From positions 1-43,698 of the forward strand of contig NZ_JAYFFI010000017.1 of assembly GCF_036289405.1 (NCBI RefSeq): a stretch of DNA of 43,698 bases, written 5' to 3'. Positions within the stretch are counted from its first letter, which is position 1; each line of letters begins with the position of its first letter. This document shows, piece after piece, positions 32,906 through 41,019 of the stretch. Both the position numbers and the translations under genes were made by a program. The notes beneath the pieces were generated by a model. The model saw only the letters and a program-made list of their open reading frames with translations, was not told the origin of the DNA and searched no databases. Source of the DNA: Pseudoramibacter faecis. Lineage in GTDB: Bacteria; Bacillota; Clostridia; Eubacteriales; Eubacteriaceae.

Positions 32906-33543
32906 ACGATCTGCTTCACGCCGCTCTCCGCCAAAGTCACCGCGGTATCGCCCGCCGTATCGTTGGAGAGATGGCCGTGCTCGCCGGCGATGCGCCGCTT
33001 GAGCGGGTAGGGATAGGGCCCGGTCTCGAGCATGGCTGCGTCGTGATTGCTCTCGAGCACCACCAGCTCCCTGCCTTTGAGCGATCCGAGGATGGTCTCC
33101 GTCATCACGCCGGTATCCGTTGCGATGCCCAGGGAGTGATTGCCGCTGTCGATGGCAAATCCCACCGGCTCCGCCGCGTCGTGGGAGATGGGGAAACTGT
33201 CAATCTGCAGATCCCCGATATCAAAAGGCACCTCGGTCACAAAAAACCGGACGTTGTCCCCGTCGATTTTGCCAAGCTCCGGCGCCATGGCCTCCCAAGT
33301 CGCCGCATTGGCATAAATCGGCAGGTGATAACGCCGGGAAAGCACCCCGGCCCCGCAGATATGGTCCCGGTGCTCATGGGTGATCAGGATTCCGTCAAGT
33401 TCTGCCGGCAACACATCCGCCGAGACGAGCCCCTGCTCGATTTTCTTGCCGGACAGCCCCGCATCCACCAGGAGCCTGGTGTGTCTATGGGCCACGTACA
33501 GGCAGTTACCCGACGAACCGCTGTATAAAGAACAAAATTGCAT
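32755..33543 (-). CDS. Metallo-beta-lactamase-fold hydrolase, WalJ/YycJ-like
   Basis: A 262-residue zinc-type MBL hydrolase. The opening MQFCSLYSGSSGNCLYV, the zinc motif ITHEHRDH near residue 55, SHDAAEPVGF and the later LESNHDAAMLETGPYP are the YycJ/WalJ pattern. WalJ homologues are linked to cell-wall or DNA-end processing; in this window the gene is not beside walRK. The start at 33543 is chosen because the family opening begins there; the long frame to 33699 overlaps the upstream gene and has no conservation. AAAAGGG lies about 9 bases upstream. It is the last gene of a murA - wall hydrolase - MBL run. Its 3' end is duplicated at 31206-31412. Confidence 0.9.
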   Translation of the reverse strand: MQFCSLYSGSSGNCLYVAHRHTRLLVDAGLSGKKIEQGLVSADVLPAELDGILITHEHRDHICGAGVLSRRYHLPIYANAATWEAMAPELGKIDGDNVRFFVTEVPFDIGDLQIDSFPISHDAAEPVGFAIDSGNHSLGIATDTGVMTETILGSLKGRELVVLESNHDAAMLETGPYPYPLKRRIAGEHGHLSNDTAGDTAVTLAESGVKQIVLAHLSHENNLPILAYQTSKGFFEASGISERDTRLAVARRHERSSIFDVC

Positions 33544-33586
33544 AAAGTCAAAACCCTTTTCTATGGTCTGCCGTGCCAACCTGCCA

Positions 33587-34510
33587 TCAATAATAATGAT
33601 TGCCGCCGAAGGAAGGCGGAGACGAACCGGCGTGAAAACTTTGATAGCTGTGATTGCGGATACCCTTGAGCATGCAGTCTTCCACCGCCCGTTTGACATG
33701 GGCCGGATACCGGCCGCTCAGGTATCTTTTATAGGCCCCTGATGAATAGGCCGAAAATTGTCCCGGTGCTTTTAATACCGCGACGCAATTGCGGCCGCCC
33801 CATCGGCCGGTATCTCCGCGATTCATCACGCAGCTGATGACCGCCAGCGATCCCTGATAATCAGAATTGCATTCCTGCGCCACGACCGCGCAGATAAAAT
33901 CCATCTGGTTGCTGTTTTCCGTGCGGTGGCCGGTGGTGGGGCTGACTCCGCTGGTGCTGCTGTTGTCGGATGTATCCGGGTGCTCTTTTTCATAAGCCAT
34001 CAGCTTTTGCTGCACGGTTTTAAGCCGGGCGTTCAGCTGCTTCTGGGATTGCTCGGCCTTTCGTTGCTCCTGCTCCAGCGCCGCTTTTTCCCGGGCGATC
34101 TGGCGCTGCAAACGCTCCACCTTGGCTACCTGGGCGTTATCCGCGCTCATCACGGTGCGCATCTGATCCGCCTTGGCCAAAAATTCCGAGATGCTATCGG
34201 ACGTAAACAAATACTGTAAAACGCCGTCGCTGCCAAACATATAAAAGGCGCGCATCCGTTCGCTCATCCCCTGCCGAGCCTGGGAAAGGGCCTGCTTTTG
34301 TTTGGCTAGCTCCGCATTTTTGTTTGAAATCTGGGCCTTGAGGGCATCAAGGCGCTTGGCCTGCGCGTCGATCTGCTTTTGAATGTCCGTAATCTGATTG
34401 GTGAGCGACTGGGTGTCTGCCCCCGAAACCGGTACTGTCGTGCCAAATATCAGGATTCCGGCAAACAAAAGGGACACCCACAACCGCCCGACGTTTCTTA
34501 AAATAGCCAT
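33587..34510 (-). CDS. Secreted cell-wall hydrolase (coiled coil + SleB-like Hydrolase_2 domain)
   Basis: A 307-residue protein. A signal peptide spans residues 1-30 (LWVSLLFAGILIFGTTVPVSGA). Residues about 32-170 are a long Gln/Lys/Ala-rich coiled coil like those in CwlO/EnvC-type wall hydrolases, interrupted by a YMFGSDGVLQYLF hinge. A Ser/Thr-rich linker leads to a Hydrolase_2 domain (about 200-307): the catalytic Glu in VVAQECNSDYQGS, then VISCVMNRGD, QFSAY and SFHAGSSPP. Related spore-cortex enzymes cleave peptidoglycan glycan strands. It starts three bases after the murA stop, so translation is probably coupled. The pairing of wall synthesis and remodelling genes fits. Confidence 0.88.
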   Translation of the reverse strand: MAILRNVGRLWVSLLFAGILIFGTTVPVSGADTQSLTNQITDIQKQIDAQAKRLDALKAQISNKNAELAKQKQALSQARQGMSERMRAFYMFGSDGVLQYLFTSDSISEFLAKADQMRTVMSADNAQVAKVERLQRQIAREKAALEQEQRKAEQSQKQLNARLKTVQQKLMAYEKEHPDTSDNSSTSGVSPTTGHRTENSNQMDFICAVVAQECNSDYQGSLAVISCVMNRGDTGRWGGRNCVAVLKAPGQFSAYSSGAYKRYLSGRYPAHVKRAVEDCMLKGIRNHSYQSFHAGSSPPSFGGNHYY

Positions 34511-34513
34511 GGT

Positions 34514-35797
34514 TTAAATATCCAATTCCGCAGGATCCATGGGCCCCCGGCGAATGCGGGCACCGAGATCTCGGAAATTCCCCTCAAGATTTTCGTAGCC
34601 ACGATCGATGTATTGGAGGCCGGTCACCTCGGATTCGCCCTCCGCCACTAGCGCGGCAATCACCATAGCTGCCCCGGCCCGCAGATCGGTCGATACGATT
34701 TTGGTGCCGGAAAGCTTCGGCACGCCGGTGATATTCGCAATGCGCCCGCTGATGGTGATATTCGCGCCCATCTTGCGCAGCTCATCCACATATTTAAAGC
34801 GATTCTCGAAGATGCTTTCCTGAATCATGCTATTGCCCTCGGCGATGGCCATCAGCACGGCCATCGGCTGTTGCAGATCCGTGGGAAAGCCGGGATAGGG
34901 CAGGGTTTTAATGCGGCAGGCCTTGAGTCGTTCCTTGTTGTTTTTCACCCGCAGGCCGTCCCCCTCCAGCGTGACTTCGGCGCCCATTTCCCTTAATTTG
35001 GCCGTGACCGATTCCATGTGTTTAGGAATGACCCCGGAAACCAGCACATTCCCGCCGGTGGCCGCCGCAGCCATCATGTAGGTGCCGGCTGTGATCTGAT
35101 CGGGCACCACCGAATAAGAGCAGCTGCCCAACCCTTCGACGCCGCGGATGCGGATGGTATCCGTACCGGCACCTTTAATATTAGCGCCCATTTTGTTGAG
35201 GAAGTTGGCCACATCCACGATGTGAGGCTCCTTTGCCACGTTTTCAATCACCGTTTTGCCCTCGGCCAGCACCGCCGCCAGCATGATATTGATGGTCGCC
35301 CCGACGGAAACCACGTCCAGATAAATATCCGTGCCCACCAGACGATCCGCCTTCAATTTTACCTGGCCGTGCTCGATCACGACCTTGGCACCCAAAGCTT
35401 CAAACCCCTTGATGTGCTGGTCGATGGGGCGGTCTCCGATGTTGCAGCCGCCGGGCAGGGGGACAATCGCTTCGTGATAGCGGCCGAGCAGCGCGCCGAG
35501 CAAATAATAGGAGGCGCGCATTTTGCCGGTCTGATCCTGGTAGGGAGAGCAGTCATGGGAGATTTTTTCCCTGGCGTCAATGGTAAGCACATCGCCTTCG
35601 CTGTCGATGCGCACGCCGAGTCTTCTTAAAATATTGACCATTTTCTGAACGTCGTTGATCTGGGGCACATTGTCCATCACGATGACGTTGCGGCTGAGGA
35701 TCGCCGCCGGAATGAGTCCCAGCACGGCGTTTTTCGCGCCGGTAATCTTCACTTCGCCCTGAAGGGGAACGCCCCCGTTGATGATTAGTTTATCCAT
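34514..35797 (-). CDS. murA: UDP-N-acetylglucosamine 1-carboxyvinyltransferase MurA
   Basis: A 427-residue cytoplasmic enzyme of the first committed step of peptidoglycan synthesis, adding enolpyruvate from PEP to UDP-GlcNAc. The opening KLIINGGVPLQGEVKITGAKNA is typical. The reactive cysteine (about residue 117) lies in PLPGGCNIGDRPIDQHI, so it should be fosfomycin-sensitive. Other landmarks are GVEGLGSCSYSVVPDQI and GFPTDLQQPMAVL. AGAGGA precedes the start. A promoter with an extended -10 lies at 35925-35952, and the wall hydrolase and MBL-fold genes follow in the same transcript. Confidence 0.97.
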   Translation of the reverse strand: MDKLIINGGVPLQGEVKITGAKNAVLGLIPAAILSRNVIVMDNVPQINDVQKMVNILRRLGVRIDSEGDVLTIDAREKISHDCSPYQDQTGKMRASYYLLGALLGRYHEAIVPLPGGCNIGDRPIDQHIKGFEALGAKVVIEHGQVKLKADRLVGTDIYLDVVSVGATINIMLAAVLAEGKTVIENVAKEPHIVDVANFLNKMGANIKGAGTDTIRIRGVEGLGSCSYSVVPDQITAGTYMMAAAATGGNVLVSGVIPKHMESVTAKLREMGAEVTLEGDGLRVKNNKERLKACRIKTLPYPGFPTDLQQPMAVLMAIAEGNSMIQESIFENRFKYVDELRKMGANITISGRIANITGVPKLSGTKIVSTDLRAGAAMVIAALVAEGESEVTGLQYIDRGYENLEGNFRDLGARIRRGPMDPAELDI

Positions 35798-35924
35798 CGT
35801 ATCCTCTCAATTTATCTTCTCTTCATGATCATGGCGGCATCCGGGCCGCCTGCTTTTCAAATTGGTTTTCGATTGATTTTGCGAGCCGGCTGACGCGCCT
35901 TTCGATCCGGGCTCAATTTGAATT

Positions 35925-35952
35925 ATTATATCACAAGATTGACTGATGGCAA
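35925..35952 (-). promoter_or_regulatory. Promoter of the murA operon
   Basis: On the minus strand TTGCCA (35947-35952), a 16-base spacer, then TGTGATATAAT: a TATAAT (35925-35930) with an upstream TG as in extended -10 promoters. Confidence 0.7.
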
Positions 35953-36056
35953 GAATCCGGCCGCTCTGCCTTCAGGTTTTACGAGTTCGTTACAAAGTTA
36001 AAGATTCCCTGATCGCGACACTTTTTTCAAATGCGCTGCCGGCGACCGGCCGGCTG

Positions 36057-36065
36057 TGATATAAT
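36057..36065 (+). promoter_or_regulatory. Extended -10 of the dnaD-dnaC operon
   Basis: TGATATAAT with TATAAT at 36060-36065. No good -35 is seen, consistent with an extended -10 type. Confidence 0.6.
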
Positions 36066-36149
36066 ACGAAAAGAATCCGCGGCGGTCTTTTTTGAATCAG
36101 GCCTTCGCCGCGCAGAGAACGAAAACGCGACACGCGACGAGGAAACACC

Positions 36150-37271
36150 ATGCAATCGAATCACACCAAAGCCACGCGCTTCAGTTTTGAAAGCGGCAAC
36201 GACAATCTCGGCATCACCCCGGTGGAGAATGCCTTCATCAATCTTTATATGCCCCAGGCCCACGGCGATTACGTCAAGGTTTATCTCTACGGACTTAAGC
36301 TTTGCTTTGGCCAAGGCGCCATCCCGGTGGACAACAGCTCCCTCTCCCAGGAGCTGCACATGACAGAAGGCGATGTGCGCAAGGCCTGGACCTACTGGCA
36401 GGAGCAGGGCATCCTCTCCGTAACCTACGGCACCGACGGCCAGGCCGACGTGCAATTCTTTAACATTCCGGCGCTGATCCTCAACGGGCCGAAAACGAAG
36501 CCCGCCAAGAAGCAGGCGGCGAAAAGCACCGTGCCAAAAGGCCAGCTCTCGATGGCCGACTGGCCGGCAGCTCCCAAGGATCCGAACGAGGCCCGCATCG
36601 CCGATATGTACGCCAAGGTGCAGGCCATGTTGGGCAGTGAGCCTTTATCCCGCTCCGGCACGATGGCCTTGAGCACCTATGTGAAGGATTACTATTTCGA
36701 TCCGGAGGCTGTAGTGGTTCTGGCCGAATATACGTTAACCATCATCGCCGGCAAAGACACTCCCTTCTCCCAGAAACAAATGTTTCACTACATGGATGCC
36801 GTTGCCGACAACTGGCACCGCGCCGGGGTCATCACCTTCGAGGACGCCGAACGCGTTAAACGCGAATCCAGCGACCGGCAAAAGCGCTACTACGATGTGC
36901 TCAAATACCTGGGCATTCACCGCGGACCCATGCAATGGGAAAAAAAGATGATCGACAAATGGTTCGACGATTACGGCAACGGCATCGAGCTGGTCCAGGC
37001 CGCTATGGACCGCACCCACACCCCCAATCTGAAGTACATCGACGGGATCTTAAAACGCTGGCACGAACAGCAGATCACCACTCTCGAGGCGGTCGAGGCC
37101 GAGGAGGCCGCTCATTATAATAAACGGCGCCAGCCGGTGCCGATGGCTCCCGAAGAGGCCGCCGATACCAAGCGCCGGGAAGCCCTGATGGATGAAATCA
37201 CCGAACACGATATCGAAAACCTGAGGAGGCTCTACGATGACAACCAAAACGACCCCAAACCGGCGCATTGA
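36150..37271 (+). CDS. DnaD/DnaB-domain replication initiation protein
   Basis: A 373-residue protein of the Firmicute primosome. After a family N-terminal domain (FESGNDNLGITPVENAFINLYMP, a winged-helix-like part), two DnaD-type C-terminal repeats follow: one around residues 150-225 and one around 240-305, ending in the diagnostic LKYIDGILKRWHEQQITT. Such proteins help load the replicative helicase at the origin and during restart. GAGGAA lies before the ATG. The next gene starts inside its last 35 bases, so the two are one operon and translationally coupled. That neighbour is the helicase loader, which supports the role. Confidence 0.9.
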   Translation: MQSNHTKATRFSFESGNDNLGITPVENAFINLYMPQAHGDYVKVYLYGLKLCFGQGAIPVDNSSLSQELHMTEGDVRKAWTYWQEQGILSVTYGTDGQADVQFFNIPALILNGPKTKPAKKQAAKSTVPKGQLSMADWPAAPKDPNEARIADMYAKVQAMLGSEPLSRSGTMALSTYVKDYYFDPEAVVVLAEYTLTIIAGKDTPFSQKQMFHYMDAVADNWHRAGVITFEDAERVKRESSDRQKRYYDVLKYLGIHRGPMQWEKKMIDKWFDDYGNGIELVQAAMDRTHTPNLKYIDGILKRWHEQQITTLEAVEAEEAAHYNKRRQPVPMAPEEAADTKRREALMDEITEHDIENLRRLYDDNQNDPKPAH

Positions 37272-38271
37272 CAGCCTGATCCAGGATTTTCTGAACCATC
37301 GGGCCCGCCATCTTTTTGAAGAGCATCAGCGTATCGCAAAGCTTGAGGCCCGCTATCCCGCTCTGGCCGATTTTAAACGGGCGCAAAACGCAGCCGGCAC
37401 CCGTCTGGTACGCGAACGCCTTGAACAAAATCCCGAGGCCGACGCCCATTATGCCGAGTCCCTGGCAGCCATCGCAGAAGAACGCAATTTTTTTCTCGCC
37501 GCCAACGGCATTGACCCACAGGACCTCGCCGTTCATTATCTGTGCGAGCATTGCTGCGACACCGGCTATGTCGGGGGGAAGCCCTGCGCCTGTCTGCGCG
37601 CCGAACTGACCTCGGCAGCCTTCTCCTGTTACGACCTGACCCCTCGGGCCAAAGCCGAAAACTTCGACACCTTCCGCCTCGATTTTTATCCCGACGCGCG
37701 CGTCGGCGACCGGCCCAGCCCCCGGGAAAACATGGCCGTCGTCTATCAGATCATCAAGAACTACTGTGCGCGCTTCGATGTGATCCATCAAAGTCTTTTA
37801 TTCACCGGAGCGCCGGGGCTCGGCAAAACCTTTCTCTCCAATTGTGTGGCCGGCGCGCTCATCGCCGAAGGTTACCAAGTGATTTACACCACGGCCCAGC
37901 ACCTCATCGATCTGGTCCGGGAGAATTTAAAAGCGGAGCAGGGCGGGATCTCCCGCATTTATGACGGCCTTTTCGACTGTGATCTGCTCATCATCGACGA
38001 CCTCGGCGCCGAATACCGCACAGCTTTCAGCGACGATCAATTGTTCGAGATCATCAACGGGCGGATACTCGCGGGACAGAAAATGATCATTTCCTCCAAT
38101 CTGGGGGTGAAGGCCATTCAGCAGCAATATAGCAAGCGCCTCGCTTCCCGCATCAGCGGCTACTTTCAGATCGTTCCCTTCTGGGGCGACGATATCCGCC
38201 TGATTAAAAAGCGGCAAGCGGCTCAAAACAACGCCGCAACCGCCGATTGCAACTCCAAGTTGTCAAATTGA
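37237..38271 (+). CDS. DnaC/DnaI-like replicative helicase loader ATPase
   Basis: A 344-residue protein. The N-terminal part (about 1-110) is helical. A cysteine group near residues 104-125 (CEHCCDTGYVGGKPCAC) resembles the zinc site of DnaI. The AAA+ domain from about 180 shows Walker A FTGAPGLGKTF and Walker B LLIIDDLGAE, plus the conserved SNL and SRISGYF parts. It loads the replicative helicase onto DNA, probably together with the DnaD-type protein whose gene it overlaps by 35 bases. AGGAGG lies seven bases before the ATG. Confidence 0.93.
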   Translation: MTTKTTPNRRIDSLIQDFLNHRARHLFEEHQRIAKLEARYPALADFKRAQNAAGTRLVRERLEQNPEADAHYAESLAAIAEERNFFLAANGIDPQDLAVHYLCEHCCDTGYVGGKPCACLRAELTSAAFSCYDLTPRAKAENFDTFRLDFYPDARVGDRPSPRENMAVVYQIIKNYCARFDVIHQSLLFTGAPGLGKTFLSNCVAGALIAEGYQVIYTTAQHLIDLVRENLKAEQGGISRIYDGLFDCDLLIIDDLGAEYRTAFSDDQLFEIINGRILAGQKMIISSNLGVKAIQQQYSKRLASRISGYFQIVPFWGDDIRLIKKRQAAQNNAATADCNSKLSN

Positions 38272-38360
38272 CGCGCCCACTATCTGGCTTCGTTTCAATG
38301 CACCTTTTAGAATAAAGATATCGATCGATGACCACACTAAAAACGTTCAGGAGGAAAGCC

Positions 38361-39347
38361 ATGTTACTTGCCGATAAAATCATCGCCCTGCGCAAACAAA
38401 AAGGCTGGTCCCAGGAGGAACTGGCCGAACAGCTCGGCGTGTCGCGTCAGTCCATTTCCAAATGGGAGAGCATGCAGATGGTGCCCAGCCTCGACAAAAT
38501 CGTCAAACTCGCCGAGGTTTTCGCCGTCTCCACCGATTTTCTGCTGCGGGAGGAAATCGAAGACCCGAATCTCGTAAAGCCCGTCCCGGCTGAAAGCGTG
38601 CAGCAGGGAGAGCCGGCTCACGTCGTCAGTATGGAGGAGGCCAATGCCTTTTTATCCCTCAGTCGGCGCCGCGCCCGCCGCCATGCCTGGGGCGTTGGCC
38701 TGCTGATTGCCGCCTTTATTTTCGTTTCTCTCAGCTCAATCACCCCCGCTTTTAACCTCGAGATTGTGGTCTGTGTGGCCTGGGCCATCGGGCTTTTTGT
38801 AAGCACCCATCTGAGCCTGAAACCCTTCGAGCATTTGATGCACCAGCCCATCGAACTGGCCTATGGCGTCGCCGGCATGGTCAAAGAACGCCAGCAGCAG
38901 GGACTGCCGACACGCAACGCCAAACTGACCGCCGGCATCGTGATCTGCGCCGCGGTCTTTTTAGCCTTCGGCATCAGCGGCAATCTCAACGGATGGCCCA
39001 CTATCCCGCTGTCGCGGTTTGATCTCATCCCCCTCGTCCTCATCGGTTGTTTGGCCGTCGGCGCGGGACTGATTGCCGACGCAATGGTCATCCAAGTCGC
39101 TTTTAAAATTTTACTGGAAGAAAAGCGTTACGACCCCGCCGCCAAGGTCCTGCGGCGCCGCACGGTTTTTTTCCGCCGGGGATATGCATTGATGCTATTG
39201 ATGCTTTTCTTGATTGATGGGCGCTGGCTCCGGAGGAGCATCTGGTTCTTCGTGATTTTGCTTGCGGCCATCCTGGCCTATCGTCCGGCAATCGCTCTTT
39301 ACGACCGTTATCTGAAGGAGCGAACGGACAACCCGAAGATCCGTTGA
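38361..39347 (+). CDS. XRE regulator with C-terminal membrane domain
   Basis: A 328-residue protein. Residues 1-70 form a helix-turn-helix of the Cro/C1 type (IIALRKQKGWSQEELAEQLGVSRQSISKWES). A short linker leads to at least five hydrophobic segments (about 105-320) that should sit in the membrane. This layout occurs in Firmicutes near stress or envelope genes; the signal sensed is unknown. The start at 38361 has AGGAGGA six bases upstream; the earlier in-frame ATG at 38328 has none. It ends at a bidirectional terminator shared with mscL. Confidence 0.86.
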   Translation: MLLADKIIALRKQKGWSQEELAEQLGVSRQSISKWESMQMVPSLDKIVKLAEVFAVSTDFLLREEIEDPNLVKPVPAESVQQGEPAHVVSMEEANAFLSLSRRRARRHAWGVGLLIAAFIFVSLSSITPAFNLEIVVCVAWAIGLFVSTHLSLKPFEHLMHQPIELAYGVAGMVKERQQQGLPTRNAKLTAGIVICAAVFLAFGISGNLNGWPTIPLSRFDLIPLVLIGCLAVGAGLIADAMVIQVAFKILLEEKRYDPAAKVLRRRTVFFRRGYALMLLMLFLIDGRWLRRSIWFFVILLAAILAYRPAIALYDRYLKERTDNPKIR

Positions 39348-39361
39348 CCCCCTTTAAACGC

Positions 39362-39406
39362 AAAAAAGCTTCGCCCGAAGAAAATTTCTTCAGGCGAAGC
39401 TTTTTA
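39362..39406. terminator. Bidirectional terminator between the XRE gene and mscL
   Basis: AAAAAGCTTCGCC pairs with GGCGAAGCTTTTT, extended by GAAGAAA/TTTCTTC. A and T runs on both ends serve both convergent genes. Confidence 0.92.
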
Positions 39407-39408
39407 TT

Positions 39409-39858
39409 TTATGCCCCTGTGTGTTCACCCAGCTGGGAAGTGCAATGGGGGCAGCGGGTCGCTGTGATATCAATTTCGCTTTTACAGTAGGGACAGGTTT
39501 TAGTGGTGGGTTCTGCTGCTTCGTCATCGCCGATGAGAGGCAGCTTATCGGCCGCATGGCTGACAATTTTAATGATGATGAACAGCACGAGGCCGGTGAT
39601 GAGAAAATTGATCACCGCCGTGAGAAAATTGCCATATTTGATGACCGGAGAATTGGCATTCGCCCCGATCTTCACCATCAGATTGGAGAAATCCACGCCG
39701 CCGAACAGCCCGAGGATAGGGGAGATAATATCGTTGTTTAAGGAGGCAACAATCGCCGTGAAAGCCGAACCAATGATCAAACCAATAGCCAGATCCATCA
39801 CATTGCCGCGGGATAAAAATTTTTTGAACTCTGAGAAAAAACCTTTTGTTTTCTTCAT
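39409..39858 (-). CDS. mscL: Large-conductance mechanosensitive channel with zinc ribbon
   Basis: A 149-residue protein. The MscL core (residues 1-95) has the opening FFSEFKKFLSRGNVMDLAIGLIIG with the pore helix and gate residues, and a second helix (NFLTAVINFLITGLVLFIIIKIVS). Instead of the usual helical C-terminal bundle alone, the tail carries CPYCKSEIDITATRCPHC, a zinc-ribbon pair. It forms a membrane pore that opens at high tension and protects against osmotic downshock. AAAGGAG lies before the ATG. It stands alone, convergent with the XRE gene. Confidence 0.95.
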   Translation of the reverse strand: MKKTKGFFSEFKKFLSRGNVMDLAIGLIIGSAFTAIVASLNNDIISPILGLFGGVDFSNLMVKIGANANSPVIKYGNFLTAVINFLITGLVLFIIIKIVSHAADKLPLIGDDEAAEPTTKTCPYCKSEIDITATRCPHCTSQLGEHTGA

Positions 39859-40040
39859 TTAAAACTCCTTTAATTTAAAAAATTCAGCCCTATCTTATCA
39901 CACCCTTAAACCTTTGAAAATGCTCAACTAAATTTATTTAGAATTATTTTAATTCCGATTGTCATGAATAAATGGCAAATCAATGATCCATTATTCTATC
40001 CGTCTTTCCCATGTCCCCTTGGAATGCTTTCTGCCCCGAT

Positions 40041-40069
40041 TTGTTTTTTCCGCTGGCTGTTGATATAAT
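40041..40069 (+). promoter_or_regulatory. Sigma-A promoter of queT
   Basis: TTGTTT (40041-40046), 17 bases, then TATAAT (40064-40069). Transcription should start at about 40076, right at the riboswitch P1 helix. Confidence 0.78.
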
Positions 40070-40076
40070 AAGCGCG

Positions 40077-40120
40077 TTGTGAGTTCGAGACCTTCCTCAC
40101 ATAAAACAAAACTAAAGGAG
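40077..40120 (+). ncRNA. preQ1-I riboswitch
   Basis: GTGAG (40079-40083) pairs with CTCAC (40096-40100). The loop contains TTCGAGACCTT. A rich A-tail (ATAAAACAAAACTAAAGGAG) follows. ACCTT in the loop can pair with AAGG, which belongs to the ribosome site AAAGGAG, giving the H-type pseudoknot of preQ1-I. It lies in front of queT, the usual place for it. Ligand binding should block translation. Confidence 0.88.
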
Positions 40121-40130
40121 ACAACCTCAT

Positions 40131-40631
40131 ATGCAAAACCAAAAACTATCCTTTCTCGTGCAGGCGGCAATGATCGCCGCGATTTATGTCGCCCTGACCC
40201 TGGTCTTTCAGGCCGTATCCTTCGGGCAAGTTCAGGTGCGCGTTTCCGAAGCGCTGACCATTTTGCCGCTGTTCACCCCGGCAGCAGTGCCCGGCCTTTT
40301 CGTCGGCTGCCTGATCGGCAATATCCTGGGCGGCGCCATCCTGCCGGATATCGTCTTCGGCAGTCTGGCCACGCTGATCGGCGCCATCGGCACCTATTGG
40401 CTGTGCGGGCGCAAGCCGATTCTCGGACCGCTGCCGCCAATTCTTTCCAATATGATCGTCGTGCCGCTGGTCCTCAAATACACCTATGGCACGCCGCTGC
40501 CCATTCCGCTCATGATGCTCACCGTAGGCATCGGAGAAGTGCTCTCCTGCGGGGTACTCGGATTGATTTTATATTTTGCGCTCAAAAAATACGCCCACGT
40601 GATCTTTAAATCCCAAAAGAAAGTTTCGTAA
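40131..40631 (+). CDS. queT: QueT-family ECF transporter S component (queuosine precursor)
   Basis: A 166-residue protein with about five to six membrane helices. VQVRVSEALTILPLFTPAAVPGLFVGCLIGNILGG is the QueT signature, with the later SNMIVVPLVLKY and GIGEVLSCGVLG. QueT supplies preQ1 or related precursors for queuosine in tRNA, working with the shared ECF energy module. The preQ1 riboswitch directly upstream confirms the substrate class. The ribosome site AAAGGAG is the last part of the riboswitch, ten bases before the ATG. Confidence 0.94.
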   Translation: MQNQKLSFLVQAAMIAAIYVALTLVFQAVSFGQVQVRVSEALTILPLFTPAAVPGLFVGCLIGNILGGAILPDIVFGSLATLIGAIGTYWLCGRKPILGPLPPILSNMIVVPLVLKYTYGTPLPIPLMMLTVGIGEVLSCGVLGLILYFALKKYAHVIFKSQKKVS

Positions 40632-40671
40632 AAACTTGATCCGAAGGGCGCATTTTTCATCAAGATGGCCT

Positions 40672-40699
40672 TGACAAAGGCCCGGGGGACAGGTAAAAT
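40672..40699 (+). promoter_or_regulatory. Promoter of tRNA-Gln
   Basis: TTGACA (40672-40677), a 16-base spacer, then TAAAAT (40694-40699), 17 bases before the tRNA. Confidence 0.8.
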
Positions 40700-40715
40700 A
40701 ATATCTGTTCTTTGC

Positions 40716-40790
40716 AGGGGTATCGCCAAGCGGTAAGGCAATGGACTCTGACTCCATCATGCGCAGGTTCGAATCCTGCTACCCCCGCCA
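40716..40790 (+). tRNA. tRNA-Gln (anticodon CUG)
   Basis: Clover-leaf with D arm around CCAAGCGGTAAGG, anticodon stem TGGA/TCCA around CTCTGAC (anticodon CTG), T arm GCAGGTTCGAATCCTGC, and an encoded CCA at 40788-40790. It closely resembles bacterial tRNA-Gln. The first acceptor pair reads A1-C72, a mismatch; glutamine tRNAs often have a weak pair there. It decodes CAG. Confidence 0.95.
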
Positions 40791-40821
40791 TTTCAATCGC
40801 AACGCCCAGTCGGGTGTGAAC

Positions 40822-40855
40822 CAGGCACCGAGATCCGGTGTCTGTTTTATTTTTT
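40822..40855 (+). terminator. Terminator after tRNA-Gln
   Basis: GGCACCG pairs with CGGTGTC (one wobble) around a short loop, followed by a T-rich run. Confidence 0.65.
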
Positions 40856-41019
40856 GGTTTTTTATTTTAAATTCAGTTTTTTGATCCGCCTTTTCGATCT
40901 TTTTTGCCCTGCAAATTAAATTTATATTGTTATTCTAATGCAACCGCTTGCTATTTTTTATCAAAACAATTACAATAAATATGGAAACGTCTTGATCAGA
41001 ATAAGGAGGTTATGGGGAA

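Larger units (their letters stand above)
35798..36149. other. Divergent promoter region between murA and dnaD
   Basis: No gene seen. It holds the minus-strand murA promoter (35925-35952) and the plus-strand dnaD extended -10 (36057-36065). Both share the string GTGATATAAT, in opposite directions. The leader of dnaD contains a short GC-rich inverted repeat near 36040. Confidence 0.6.

Noticed and set aside
40079..40609. 176-codon frame overlapping queT in another frame
   Set aside because: It starts inside the riboswitch, is rich in Arg and Ala, and lacks membrane segments; queT has the family signature and the ribosome site.
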